Below are positions 1 to 7,698 of a stretch of DNA of 64,000 nt, piece after piece; the first letter of the stretch is position 1; each line of letters starts with the position of its first letter. Source of the stretch: Prolixibacter denitrificans (lineage in GTDB: Bacteria; Bacteroidota; Bacteroidia; Bacteroidales; Prolixibacteraceae). Below the pieces are notes generated by a model. That model was not told the origin of the DNA. It worked only from the letters and a program-made list of their open reading frames with translations, and did no database searches. The stretch covers positions 682,001 through 746,000 of the forward strand of contig NZ_PYGC01000002.1 in NCBI RefSeq assembly GCF_003014495.1, given 5' to 3'. Both the position numbers and the translations under genes were made by a program.

Positions 1-474
1 CTGGGTCGCAACTTTGTATTTATCGGCCAGCTTGGTTAGCAGACGAGACTCGTAAACCGAGTGAGTTAGCGGTTTTTGCACGTAAACATGTTTGCCCAAT
101 GTGATGGCGTGCGCAGCAGCAGCAGCGTGTGAATGGTCGGCGGTAGCCACCAGAACAGCATCAAACTGATCGCTCATTTCATCGTACATCTTGCGCCAGT
201 CCTTATAACGCTTGGCGTTAGGGAAATAATCAAAAACCCGTTTACTGTACCCCCAGTCGACATCGCAGAGAGCTACGATATTCTCGGTTTCCATGTTCTT
301 CAGGTTGGCAAAACCCATTCCGCCGATTCCTACAGCAGCAATGTTCAGTTTGTCACTTGGTGCTTTGTGTCCAAGTCCTGCGATGGTGTTCGAGGGAAGG
401 ATGGTTATCCCTGCAGCAGCGGCAGCGGATGTTCCCAAAAATCTCCGACGGGAGACATTATTCTTTCGATTCAT
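1..474 (-). CDS. Gfo/Idh/MocA oxidoreductase, Tat-exported (3' end cut by window)
   Basis: The reading frame starts at the ATG complementary to 472-474 and runs off the left edge, giving 158 N-terminal residues. It opens with a twin-arginine signal (NVSRRRFLGTS, then an Ala-rich stretch), followed by a Rossmann nucleotide-binding domain with GIGGMG, and the QKPLTHS segment that stands where the family's EKP motif lies. The visible part is closely similar to the next gene at 624-2117; the signal peptide and the 20 residues after it are almost identical, so this is a tandem duplicate. Family members are NAD(P)-dependent sugar or polyol oxidoreductases; the substrate cannot be read from the sequence. 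Export by Tat suggests it folds with its cofactor in the cytoplasm and acts in the periplasm (inference). Confidence 0.9.
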   Translation of the reverse strand, partial: MNRKNNVSRRRFLGTSAAAAAGITILPSNTIAGLGHKAPSDKLNIAAVGIGGMGFANLKNMETENIVALCDVDWGYSKRVFDYFPNAKRYKDWRKMYDEMSDQFDAVLVATADHSHAAAAAHAITLGKHVYVQKPLTHSVYESRLLTKLADKYKVATQ

Positions 475-564
475 AAATCTGGTTAATTAATTGGTTATAA
501 CTAGGATTTCTAAATTTATTTTTATTTACCGGTTTCTACAAAAATTTTAAATTGTATTTCATAC

Positions 565-599
565 AAAAAAAGAGGTTGCCTCTTTTCAGAAACAACCTC
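565..599 (-). terminator. Intrinsic terminator of the 624-2117 gene
   Basis: On the minus strand a GAGGTTG/CAACCTC stem (572-578 with 593-599) is followed by a run of seven T. It lies just after the stop codon of the upstream minus-strand oxidoreductase and separates it from the duplicate gene at 1-474. Confidence 0.75.
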
Positions 600-623
600 A
601 TCCTCGAAATAAATTTATACGAA

Positions 624-2117
624 TCAAATCTGTTGCCAGCCTTCACGGTAGTGGTGACGAATCCACTCTTCCGCTGCTTTCTTGGCATTCATGGTATCGT
701 ACTTGGTATCAAATTTCGGGTCGCCATCAACTACTTCGAATTTGTCGGAGGTTACCACGCGAATCTGGTCATTATCGCCAATGTTGGTAAACTTCATGTT
801 TTCACCATCCCACTCGAGACGACGTTTCAGATCCTGTAGACGAACAGCCAACACACCCATTACCACCATCTCGTTCAGCGGTCCTGAATAGTTGAAGTTG
901 GACGAGGCTTCCAGACGGTTGCTCTTGTCTTCCTTACAAGCGCGAATCCAATCTTGCTCGTGGCCACCTTCCATTGCTTTCGGGATACGACGCAATGTTT
1001 TTTCAGGTTGTTTGAAGGTTTCCATCTTCTTGGTAGGAAGCAATTGCGGATTACGTGCATACGTACCGCACATAATTTTTCCTTTCGAACCAACGAAGAT
1101 GACACCGCCACCCCAGTCGCCCATCATTTCGCCGTCTTCCAGCTCTTCAGGACGTTCGGGTAACAGACCGCCGTCGTACCAGGTAACTTTAACAGCCGGC
1201 ATGGCTACTTTGGGTAAGTTATCCCTTTCGGGGAACCAGTAAGTCACTTTTTGTGCCTCAGGAGCCGACTCGGTATTGATTTGCGTAGAACTGCCTTCAA
1301 CAGCAGTCGGGTATTTCAGCTTCAGTGCTTTGAATACCGGGTCGAGAATGTGGCAGGCCATGTCGCCTAATGCTCCGGTTCCAAAGTCCCACCAGCCACG
1401 CCAGTTCCACGGTGTGTAGATGGGGTTGTACGGACGGTAAGCTGCCGGGCCGAGGAACAGATCCCAATCGAGGGTTCTGGGTACGCGGACTTTTTCAGTA
1501 GGACGCTCGAGACCTTGAGGCCAGATTGGACGGTTGGTCCAGGCATGTACTTCCTTGATGTCGCCGATAGTTCCGGCCCAAATCCATTCACAAATTTCAC
1601 GAATTCCTTCGCCTGAGTTACCCTGGTTTCCCATTTGGGTGGCTACGCCCATTTCGTTAGCCGTATTGGTCAGCAGGCGCGATTCGTAAACCGAGTGGGT
1701 TAACGGCTTCTGAACGTACACATGTTTACCTAGTTTCATGGCTTCGTAAGCAGCCAGGGCATGCACGTGGTCAGGAGTAGCGACCATCACGGCGTCAATA
1801 TCCTTCTGCTTGTCGAGCAATTCGCGGAAATCTTTGTAACGGACCGCGTTTGGATAATCGTTGAATGTTTTACCGGCGTATTTCCAGTCAACATCGGCCA
1901 ATGCAACGATATTCTCCGTATTCATGTTTTTCAGGTTGGTACGGCCCATTCCGCCCACACCAATTCCGGCAATGTTCAGCTTATCGCTGGGCGCTTTGTG
2001 CCCCAAACCGGCGATGGTGTTACTGGGAAGAATAGTAAATCCTGCAGCGGCCGCTGCGGACGTGCCGAGAAAAGCACGTCGGGAAACGTTGCTTTGGTTC
2101 TTTTTAGCTTTTGTCAT
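624..2117 (-). CDS. Gfo/Idh/MocA oxidoreductase, Tat-exported
   Basis: This 497-residue protein has a Tat signal (SRRAFLGTS) ending near residue 37, a Rossmann fold with GVGGMG near residue 55, a QKPLTHS motif near residue 135 and the long C-terminal alpha/beta domain of bacterial exported Gfo/Idh/MocA proteins. The GGHGG signature of GH109 enzymes is absent (the corresponding area reads EGGHEQDW), so I prefer an oxidoreductase over a retaining GH109 glycosidase. It is a tandem paralog of the partial gene to its left; the two have separate transcripts judging by the terminator between them. Substrate unknown. Confidence 0.9.
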   Translation of the reverse strand: MTKAKKNQSNVSRRAFLGTSAAAAAGFTILPSNTIAGLGHKAPSDKLNIAGIGVGGMGRTNLKNMNTENIVALADVDWKYAGKTFNDYPNAVRYKDFRELLDKQKDIDAVMVATPDHVHALAAYEAMKLGKHVYVQKPLTHSVYESRLLTNTANEMGVATQMGNQGNSGEGIREICEWIWAGTIGDIKEVHAWTNRPIWPQGLERPTEKVRVPRTLDWDLFLGPAAYRPYNPIYTPWNWRGWWDFGTGALGDMACHILDPVFKALKLKYPTAVEGSSTQINTESAPEAQKVTYWFPERDNLPKVAMPAVKVTWYDGGLLPERPEELEDGEMMGDWGGGVIFVGSKGKIMCGTYARNPQLLPTKKMETFKQPEKTLRRIPKAMEGGHEQDWIRACKEDKSNRLEASSNFNYSGPLNEMVVMGVLAVRLQDLKRRLEWDGENMKFTNIGDNDQIRVVTSDKFEVVDGDPKFDTKYDTMNAKKAAEEWIRHHYREGWQQI

Positions 2118-2332
2118 TTTAATTAGTTTTAGTATGAAGTCGGATATTGGTCTCTAAATATAATTTTTAATTCATGGATTTTCAAAATTGAAGTATTCTT
2201 TAGCTCACAAGGTCAGTTGACTCGGCAACAATTCACTGGTGTTGTCGGTATGCCAGGCTGATTTTTGAAAGACTTCGCAGATTGGCTTATTGTTGTTTAG
2301 ACAGTTTCTAAATTTTATCTGGTTGCCGGAAA

Positions 2333-2358
2333 AGAAAAAGGCATCCATGACGGATGCC
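2333..2358 (-). terminator. Intrinsic terminator of the TonB-dependent receptor gene
   Basis: A GGCATCC/GGATGCC stem (2340-2346 with 2352-2358) with a 5-base loop is followed on the minus strand by a T-rich run (2331-2339). It sits 25 bases past the stop codon of the 2383-4854 gene. Confidence 0.8.
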
Positions 2359-2382
2359 CCTATTAGTTAGTTTGATTTACAA

Positions 2383-4854
2383 TTAGTATTCTGAGCCCAT
2401 GTCGTCGCCGCCGCCTTCCTGTCCACCGCCGTTTCTCGACTTCGACCGGTAATTATTGATAATGTAGCTTAGAGTTAACTGAAATACCCTTGGTTCTCTC
2501 TTGAATTCAAAATCGGTTTTGAAACCATCGCCATACGATGTCCCGCTTCGTTTCATCGTGCCGAAAATGTCACGAACCTGCAAGGTTGCAGATAGTTTCT
2601 TGTTGAACAGTTCCTGCTTCAATGATGCATTGGCGAATGCCATTCCGTTGTACTCTCCCTGCGCCGAAACGGAAGGACCGCGATAGATAGACATCAACTG
2701 AAAGCGGGTAGTTGGAGTGAATTTGACATCAGCTGTTAAGCGGGAGTTAAAGTTGGTGCTGTTCCGGTCGACACTCTCTCCGTTTACGCTTCCTTCCAGG
2801 CGGTAATAGAAAACGGTTCCGCTGGCGATTATCCGAAGCCAGGGATAGAGATCGAGGTTCGCCATCAATTCACTTCCCAACGATTGGTCGCTGTTCATAT
2901 TCGCCCGTGTGTGGTAAATGATTCCATCGCTGTGTAACTCCTGAATACGGGTAATCAGGTTATTGGTACGGCGATAATAGCCTTCCAGCGAGATGAATGA
3001 TTTTTTGATGCGCTTTAATACCGATAATTCATATGAATCGGTGTATTCAGGCTCCAGAGCCGGATTTCCTACCCGGATATTGTACGGGTCCATGTAGGAT
3101 GGGAATGGTTCCAAATCCCAGCCTCTCGGGCGACTGATGCGTCGGCTGTAACTGGATTGCAATTCGATATCCCTTCCGAATTTTTGAGACAGATGGACAG
3201 ACGGAAACCAATCAACCCGGTCGATGATATACGGATCGGAAGAGGCCGTGTGATCCATTTCGCGCTTGGTATATTCCGCTCTTAATCCGGTTTGCCAGGA
3301 GAACGATTTGGTCGAGTGTGACCAGATTGCATAAAGCGCATGGATATCGCGGCTAAAATCGAAAGCACTACTGAAATTCGGATTATTGACCCAGCTATCA
3401 CTAGTGTAGTCAAAATTTTCGAAAAGGTAATCTTCTGATTCCCGGTTGACACGTCCCTGGTATCCGGCTTCGAATTTATTTTCGTCGTTTACCGGAAGGG
3501 TATAATCGGCTTTAAGCCGGTATTCATTGTCATTCGATGCTTCGACTGTCCGGATTTTGTCCGGATTCTGGTCAATAGGATTACCATTGGCGTCGCTGGG
3601 ATACCGAATTTGGTACTCATTATCCGGACCTTGACGACCACTGGCATAGAAAGTAGCGATTAACTTATGTCCGTCTTTGTTAAAATTATGGCTGTAAGTG
3701 AAATCGGAATTCCAGTAGTTCCCCTTTCGGGCAGAAGTATTATCCTCGAAAATGTAATTGTCGGTGCCAAAATTGTCGTAGGTGTGCTGCGTAGACAGAC
3801 TGTTCCGCTGGAAAGTATAGTCGCCAACGCGTCCGCTCATACTAAGTGTCGTTTTATCAGAAATGTGATAATCGATACCGCCGCGCACTCCTTTTCCTTT
3901 CCAGGTTCGGTCCATGTTACCAACCGAGTTGATAACCGTCGTTGTGTCGGCGTTATACAATTCCTGATGTACATTTCTTTCGCCACTAAAAACCATGTTT
4001 TGGAAATCCCCTCCCAGCATAAATGTCCACTTGTCATTTCGGTAGTTCAGGGTCAAATCTCCACGGGTTTTATTCGTGTTACTCGCGCTGAGGTTGGCAA
4101 CGCCGCTGAACGACCCTTTGATGTGTTTCTTCATCACCACGTTGATGATTCCTGCGACGCCCTCGGGGTCATATTTGGCCGAAGGATTGGTGATAACTTC
4201 TATCCTTTCGATATCGCTGGCCGGAATCTGCTTCAATGCATCGCTACCATCCAGCACACTGGGCTTACCATCGATGAGTACGGTGAAATCGGAACTGCCG
4301 CGAACCGATACGTTCCCTTCGATGTCAACATCCACTGATGGGGTATTGGCCAGCGCATCGACAGCCGAACCTCCGGCAGCACTGATTTCCTGACTAACGT
4401 TCACCACGCGCCGGTCGAGTTTAAATTCCACCCGGGCTTTATCGGCCACCACGTCCACACCTTCCAGTTCTTTTGAAGCCGGTTTCAGTTCCAGTGTACC
4501 AATATCGGCGACTGAACCGGAACGATTGATACTAATTCCCGGAAGGGTATGTTTTTCATAACCTATGAAGTTGGCCTGAAGATAGTAGTTCCCCGGGGGA
4601 ACGTTTTTTATCTGGAACGACCCATCGGCTTGTGTCATAATTCCTCCAACAATCGAGGAATCCTGTTGTGAATATATAGCCACATTGGCATATTCCATAG
4701 GGGTTTTGGTGCCGGCTTCCACGATTTTTCCCTTTACGACTCCCGGAAATGTTGCAGGCGGATTCCCTGCAGCACCGGGGGCAGGAGCCGGTTGGGCATA
4801 TAACTGAAATGTGAGTCCTGTAATGACTATGCTAATGAGTAATATCTTTTTCAT
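2383..4854 (-). CDS. TonB-dependent outer-membrane receptor (outer membrane beta-barrel family)
   Basis: The 823-residue product begins with a signal peptide ending about residue 20. A carboxypeptidase-regulatory-like beta-sandwich follows (about 38-125, with VKGKIVEAGTKTPMEYANV). Then comes a TonB plug domain (about 150-245, with VLIDGKPSVL and IEVITNPSAKYDPEG) and a large beta-barrel to the C-terminus. The plug and barrel sequence match the PorinTonB/OMP_b-brl_3 type that lacks a SusD partner, and no susD lies beside it. The tail is rich in Gly and acidic residues after the last strand, which is unusual but seen in this family. It probably imports an undefined ligand with energy from TonB. 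It forms its own transcription unit, with no promoter I can assign confidently. Confidence 0.92.
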   Translation of the reverse strand: MKKILLISIVITGLTFQLYAQPAPAPGAAGNPPATFPGVVKGKIVEAGTKTPMEYANVAIYSQQDSSIVGGIMTQADGSFQIKNVPPGNYYLQANFIGYEKHTLPGISINRSGSVADIGTLELKPASKELEGVDVVADKARVEFKLDRRVVNVSQEISAAGGSAVDALANTPSVDVDIEGNVSVRGSSDFTVLIDGKPSVLDGSDALKQIPASDIERIEVITNPSAKYDPEGVAGIINVVMKKHIKGSFSGVANLSASNTNKTRGDLTLNYRNDKWTFMLGGDFQNMVFSGERNVHQELYNADTTTVINSVGNMDRTWKGKGVRGGIDYHISDKTTLSMSGRVGDYTFQRNSLSTQHTYDNFGTDNYIFEDNTSARKGNYWNSDFTYSHNFNKDGHKLIATFYASGRQGPDNEYQIRYPSDANGNPIDQNPDKIRTVEASNDNEYRLKADYTLPVNDENKFEAGYQGRVNRESEDYLFENFDYTSDSWVNNPNFSSAFDFSRDIHALYAIWSHSTKSFSWQTGLRAEYTKREMDHTASSDPYIIDRVDWFPSVHLSQKFGRDIELQSSYSRRISRPRGWDLEPFPSYMDPYNIRVGNPALEPEYTDSYELSVLKRIKKSFISLEGYYRRTNNLITRIQELHSDGIIYHTRANMNSDQSLGSELMANLDLYPWLRIIASGTVFYYRLEGSVNGESVDRNSTNFNSRLTADVKFTPTTRFQLMSIYRGPSVSAQGEYNGMAFANASLKQELFNKKLSATLQVRDIFGTMKRSGTSYGDGFKTDFEFKREPRVFQLTLSYIINNYRSKSRNGGGQEGGGDDMGSEY

Positions 4855-5036
4855 AGAGAGAATTTCCTGTCGTTTTGTTTCACGGTTCTTTGGATGGTAA
4901 AAAGAGGAATTGGTTTAATCAGAAAATTAAAAAATCCAACAAAAAGGGATGTTGGTATCTGAAATGTCTGGGTGTGTTATTGTTCCAAAAACAGAAATGT
5001 CGAAAAAATGGGATGAATAGAGATCGAGGAGTGAAT

Positions 5037-5231
5037 TTATTCGCGGGACCGATGCTCACGATGGATCAAATAACGTCCATGATCGGAGAAAAAGAGAGCT
5101 ACAAAGAGGAGAGTGGCAATCATGGCTTTACTGAGGTGTATTCTTTCGAGGCAAACGGATAAAAACAGTAATGCAGCAATGAGGGCCAGCAGCATCAGGA
5201 AGTATCCGGCTATATAGAGAAAGAGGCGCAT
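5037..5231 (-). CDS. Possible small two-helix membrane protein
   Basis: A 64-residue frame encodes two hydrophobic stretches (about residues 3-25 and 38-50) and a basic, polar tail (HREHRSRE). The distribution of hydrophobic and charged residues looks like a genuine small inner-membrane protein, and an A-rich stretch precedes the ATG as in other genes here. It overlaps no stronger gene. There is no family I recognise, and chance cannot be excluded for a frame this short. The remaining sequence between 4855 and 5036 shows nothing else. Confidence 0.45.
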   Translation of the reverse strand: MRLFLYIAGYFLMLLALIAALLFLSVCLERIHLSKAMIATLLFVALFFSDHGRYLIHREHRSRE

Positions 5232-5285
5232 CGGGGTTATTTTTATTTGTTCTACACAATTTACGAAAATTGCATCATAGAAGAT

Positions 5286-5843
5286 TCATTTCATTCCCAG
5301 CTTTTTACCTTTTGTTAATAAATTGATGGCTTCTGTTGATCGTTTCTGCCTTGTTGCGCTTTGTTTGCCCGAAGCAATCCAACGGACAAAAAGGTCTTTC
5401 TGCTTTTCAGTCAGGTTCTCAAAATGCTCGCGGGCTTTGGGACTTTGCGATAGCGCTTCCCGGAATTCCAGGCACATTTCCGTTTTGGATTCTTGTTCCG
5501 GTATTTCACCTTTCATCACTTTTTCAGGAATAACATCCAAACCGGCTGGTTGTAGCCTTTTTGTGGTTTTGAGTAACTGAATCCGCTTGATATTGGATGC
5601 TGACCATTGGCTGTCCGGTTTCCGGGGGGTGAATTTCCGTGCATACCGATCTTCATCCAACCGCTTAATCAGACTGTCAATCCAGCCCCAGCACAGTGCT
5701 TCCTGAACCGAATCTTCGTATGCAACGGAGGACTGGCCAGTATGTTTCTTGTGGTAAACCAGCCATACTTCGGTCTCTTTTACATGGTTTTCCTTTAGCC
5801 ATTGTCTCCATTCTTCCAGTGTTGCCGGTGTTGTTGTTTTCAT
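5286..5843 (-). CDS. YdeI/OmpD-associated family protein
   Basis: The 185-residue product carries the YdeI family core: an N-terminal EEWRQWLKENHVKETEVWLV region, YEDSVQEALCWGWIDS around residues 42-57, the KFTPRKPDSQWSASN segment and a C-terminal helical half with LFVRWIASGKQ and the final RS-rich basic helix. Members are cytoplasmic proteins of uncertain function, linked in some bacteria to stress or bacteriocin protection. It starts just downstream of the terminator ending the long minus-strand operon, so it is probably transcribed separately. Confidence 0.88.
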   Translation of the reverse strand: MKTTTPATLEEWRQWLKENHVKETEVWLVYHKKHTGQSSVAYEDSVQEALCWGWIDSLIKRLDEDRYARKFTPRKPDSQWSASNIKRIQLLKTTKRLQPAGLDVIPEKVMKGEIPEQESKTEMCLEFREALSQSPKAREHFENLTEKQKDLFVRWIASGKQSATRQKRSTEAINLLTKGKKLGMK

Positions 5844-5872
5844 TATTTCCCGTTTGAGAAATAAAGTTAGGA

Positions 5873-5900
5873 CAAAAAAATCCCCGCCGGAAAGCGGGGA
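5873..5900 (-). terminator. Intrinsic terminator ending the amino-sugar/peptidoglycan operon
   Basis: A TCCCCGC/GCGGGGA stem (5881-5887 with 5894-5900) is followed on the minus strand by a T-run (5874-5880). It lies 7 bases past the stop codon of the AmpG-like transporter and marks the end of the minus-strand operon that begins near 19.5 kb. Confidence 0.85.
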
Positions 5901-5907
5901 CTTGTTT

Positions 5908-7695
5908 TTATGCTTTTGCTTTGGTTCCGAACTTCGGATCGATTTTTAGTAGCGATATGAGAATGAACCCTGGAATGGTACAGAGCATGACCCAAACGAA
6001 AAAATGCTGGTAGCCGACCGTTTCTTGAATCCAGCCACTGACCATGCCAGGAAGCATCATGCCCAGGGCCATAAAACCGGTACACAACGCATAGTGAGCC
6101 GTTTTGTGTTCGCCGTCCGAAATGTAGATCATGTACAACATGTAGGCAGTAAATCCAAAGCCGTAGCCGAATTGCTCAATGCCGACCGACGTTACAATGG
6201 GCAGCATGGTGTCCGGTTGCACATAGGCCAGGTACACATACACCAGGTTGGGCAGGTTCATTGCTACGGCCATCCACCAGATGGTTTTCTTCAGGCCCCA
6301 TTTGGCGGCCACAAAGCCACCTAAAATTCCACCGACAGTCAGGGCAATCATGCCGATGGTTCCGTAAATCAAACCGATGTCACCGGTGGTCAGTCCCAGT
6401 CCTCCTTCAGCGCGTCCGTCGAGCATGAATGGTGAGGCGAGTTTAACCAACTGCGATTCGCCCAGGCGGAAGAGCAGCAAAAAGGCAAGTCCGGCCCAAA
6501 TGTTTTTCTTGCGGAAGAACGAGGCGAATGTTTCGAGCACTTCGTGCATCACTCGGGATAAGGAGGTTTTTTCGTGCTTGTCGGTATCTTCAGCCGGACG
6601 GGGAAGAATGAACCGGTGCCACAGGAAGAACAAGATGAACAATCCGCCCAGCACCATAAAGGTCAGACTCCAGGCCAGCGGAATATTACCGGCTCGTCCG
6701 GAGAACGTAGCTTCCGCTTTCTTCGTCAACTTCGGATCAACCTGCACGATGGCAAATGCTGGTTCGTTCCAGTTCTTGTCGGTGAAAACAAAACGGGTTC
6801 CTTCCTTCAGGTGAAAGCTTTTGTTGCCTGAGTTCATGCCGAAATTCAACACCACTTCCTTGCCGTCTTTCGGTGGCTGGCTCAGTTTGTAAGCTACCAG
6901 GGCAAACCCGGATGTTGTGCCGTTTGAACCATCGGGTGTTCCTTTGAGCGAAGTTTTTTCCGAATAGAATCCATGGCTGATGTTCCATTCTTTCACTGCC
7001 GTGAAGATGCTGTCGGCTTTTTCCCGGGAAACCGGAAGAGTGCCGATTTGAATGTCTTTTTTAGAAGGAACTAAAACGTAATCGCTGCTTTTCGTTTCCG
7101 GAAAACTGATATTACTGGGTTGGAATTGTATCGTTGTCTCTTTTCCAGGTACGGAATGAAAGGCGATATTCGTTTCCGGAAGACCGGTGGCTGTTTCGAG
7201 GTAACCGGCCAGAATCACCAGCAGGCCTTGTCCGGTGAGCATGGCAAAACGGTAAAAGGTATTGCGGATGCCTACGAAATAGGTTTGCTCGTACTGGTTG
7301 AGGCCCATCATGTAAAAGCCGTCGGCAGCAATGTCATGTGTGGCCGAACTGAACGCCACGAGCCATAAGAATGCCAGTGAATAGCGGAAAAAGTTAGGCA
7401 TGGGAATCGTCAGGGCTACACCAGCCAGGCCGGCACCGACCAACAACTGCATGATAACAATCCACCAGCGCTTGGTGCGCAACACGTCGACCACCGGACT
7501 CCACAACGGCTTGATAACCCACGGCAAATAGAGCCAGCTGGTGTACAAAGCGATGTCGGTATTGGAAATTCCCAGTCGTTTGTACATGATGACCGAAACC
7601 GTCATTACGATAACGTAGGGAAGCCCTTCTGCGAAATAAAGTGTGGGAATCCACGCCCACGGATTTCTTTTGGTTGGTGTTGCATTTTGTCGCAT
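5908..7695 (-). CDS. AmpG-like MFS transporter with a large periplasmic insertion
   Basis: The 595-residue protein is a major-facilitator permease of the AmpG type (NPWAWIPTLYFAEGLPYVIV at helix 1; DIAADGFYM near residue 120). AmpG proteins carry GlcNAc-anhydroMurNAc peptides from periplasm to cytoplasm. Helices 1-5 occupy about residues 14-168. About 165 mostly polar residues (171-335) then sit between helices 5 and 6, where AmpG of Escherichia coli has only a short loop, and the remaining helices follow to the C-terminus. By the usual MFS topology the insertion faces the periplasm. The gene starts 3 bases after the GH9-CE4 gene, so the two are probably translationally coupled. The neighbourhood (MurQ, sugar kinase, amidase) supports muropeptide or amino-sugar import. 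Confidence 0.88.
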   Translation of the reverse strand: MRQNATPTKRNPWAWIPTLYFAEGLPYVIVMTVSVIMYKRLGISNTDIALYTSWLYLPWVIKPLWSPVVDVLRTKRWWIVIMQLLVGAGLAGVALTIPMPNFFRYSLAFLWLVAFSSATHDIAADGFYMMGLNQYEQTYFVGIRNTFYRFAMLTGQGLLVILAGYLETATGLPETNIAFHSVPGKETTIQFQPSNISFPETKSSDYVLVPSKKDIQIGTLPVSREKADSIFTAVKEWNISHGFYSEKTSLKGTPDGSNGTTSGFALVAYKLSQPPKDGKEVVLNFGMNSGNKSFHLKEGTRFVFTDKNWNEPAFAIVQVDPKLTKKAEATFSGRAGNIPLAWSLTFMVLGGLFILFFLWHRFILPRPAEDTDKHEKTSLSRVMHEVLETFASFFRKKNIWAGLAFLLLFRLGESQLVKLASPFMLDGRAEGGLGLTTGDIGLIYGTIGMIALTVGGILGGFVAAKWGLKKTIWWMAVAMNLPNLVYVYLAYVQPDTMLPIVTSVGIEQFGYGFGFTAYMLYMIYISDGEHKTAHYALCTGFMALGMMLPGMVSGWIQETVGYQHFFVWVMLCTIPGFILISLLKIDPKFGTKAKA

Positions 7696-7698
7696 GCG

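Noticed and set aside
624-2117. GH109 N-acetylgalactosaminidase
   Set aside because: The GGHGG signature expected of GH109 is not present.
3667-4338. 223-codon plus-strand frame
   Set aside because: Antisense to the TonB-dependent receptor, no recognisable domain, no start context.
4875-5162. 95-codon plus-strand frame
   Set aside because: Low-complexity Lys/Gly/Asn-rich translation with no domain, overlapping the more plausible minus-strand membrane protein frame.
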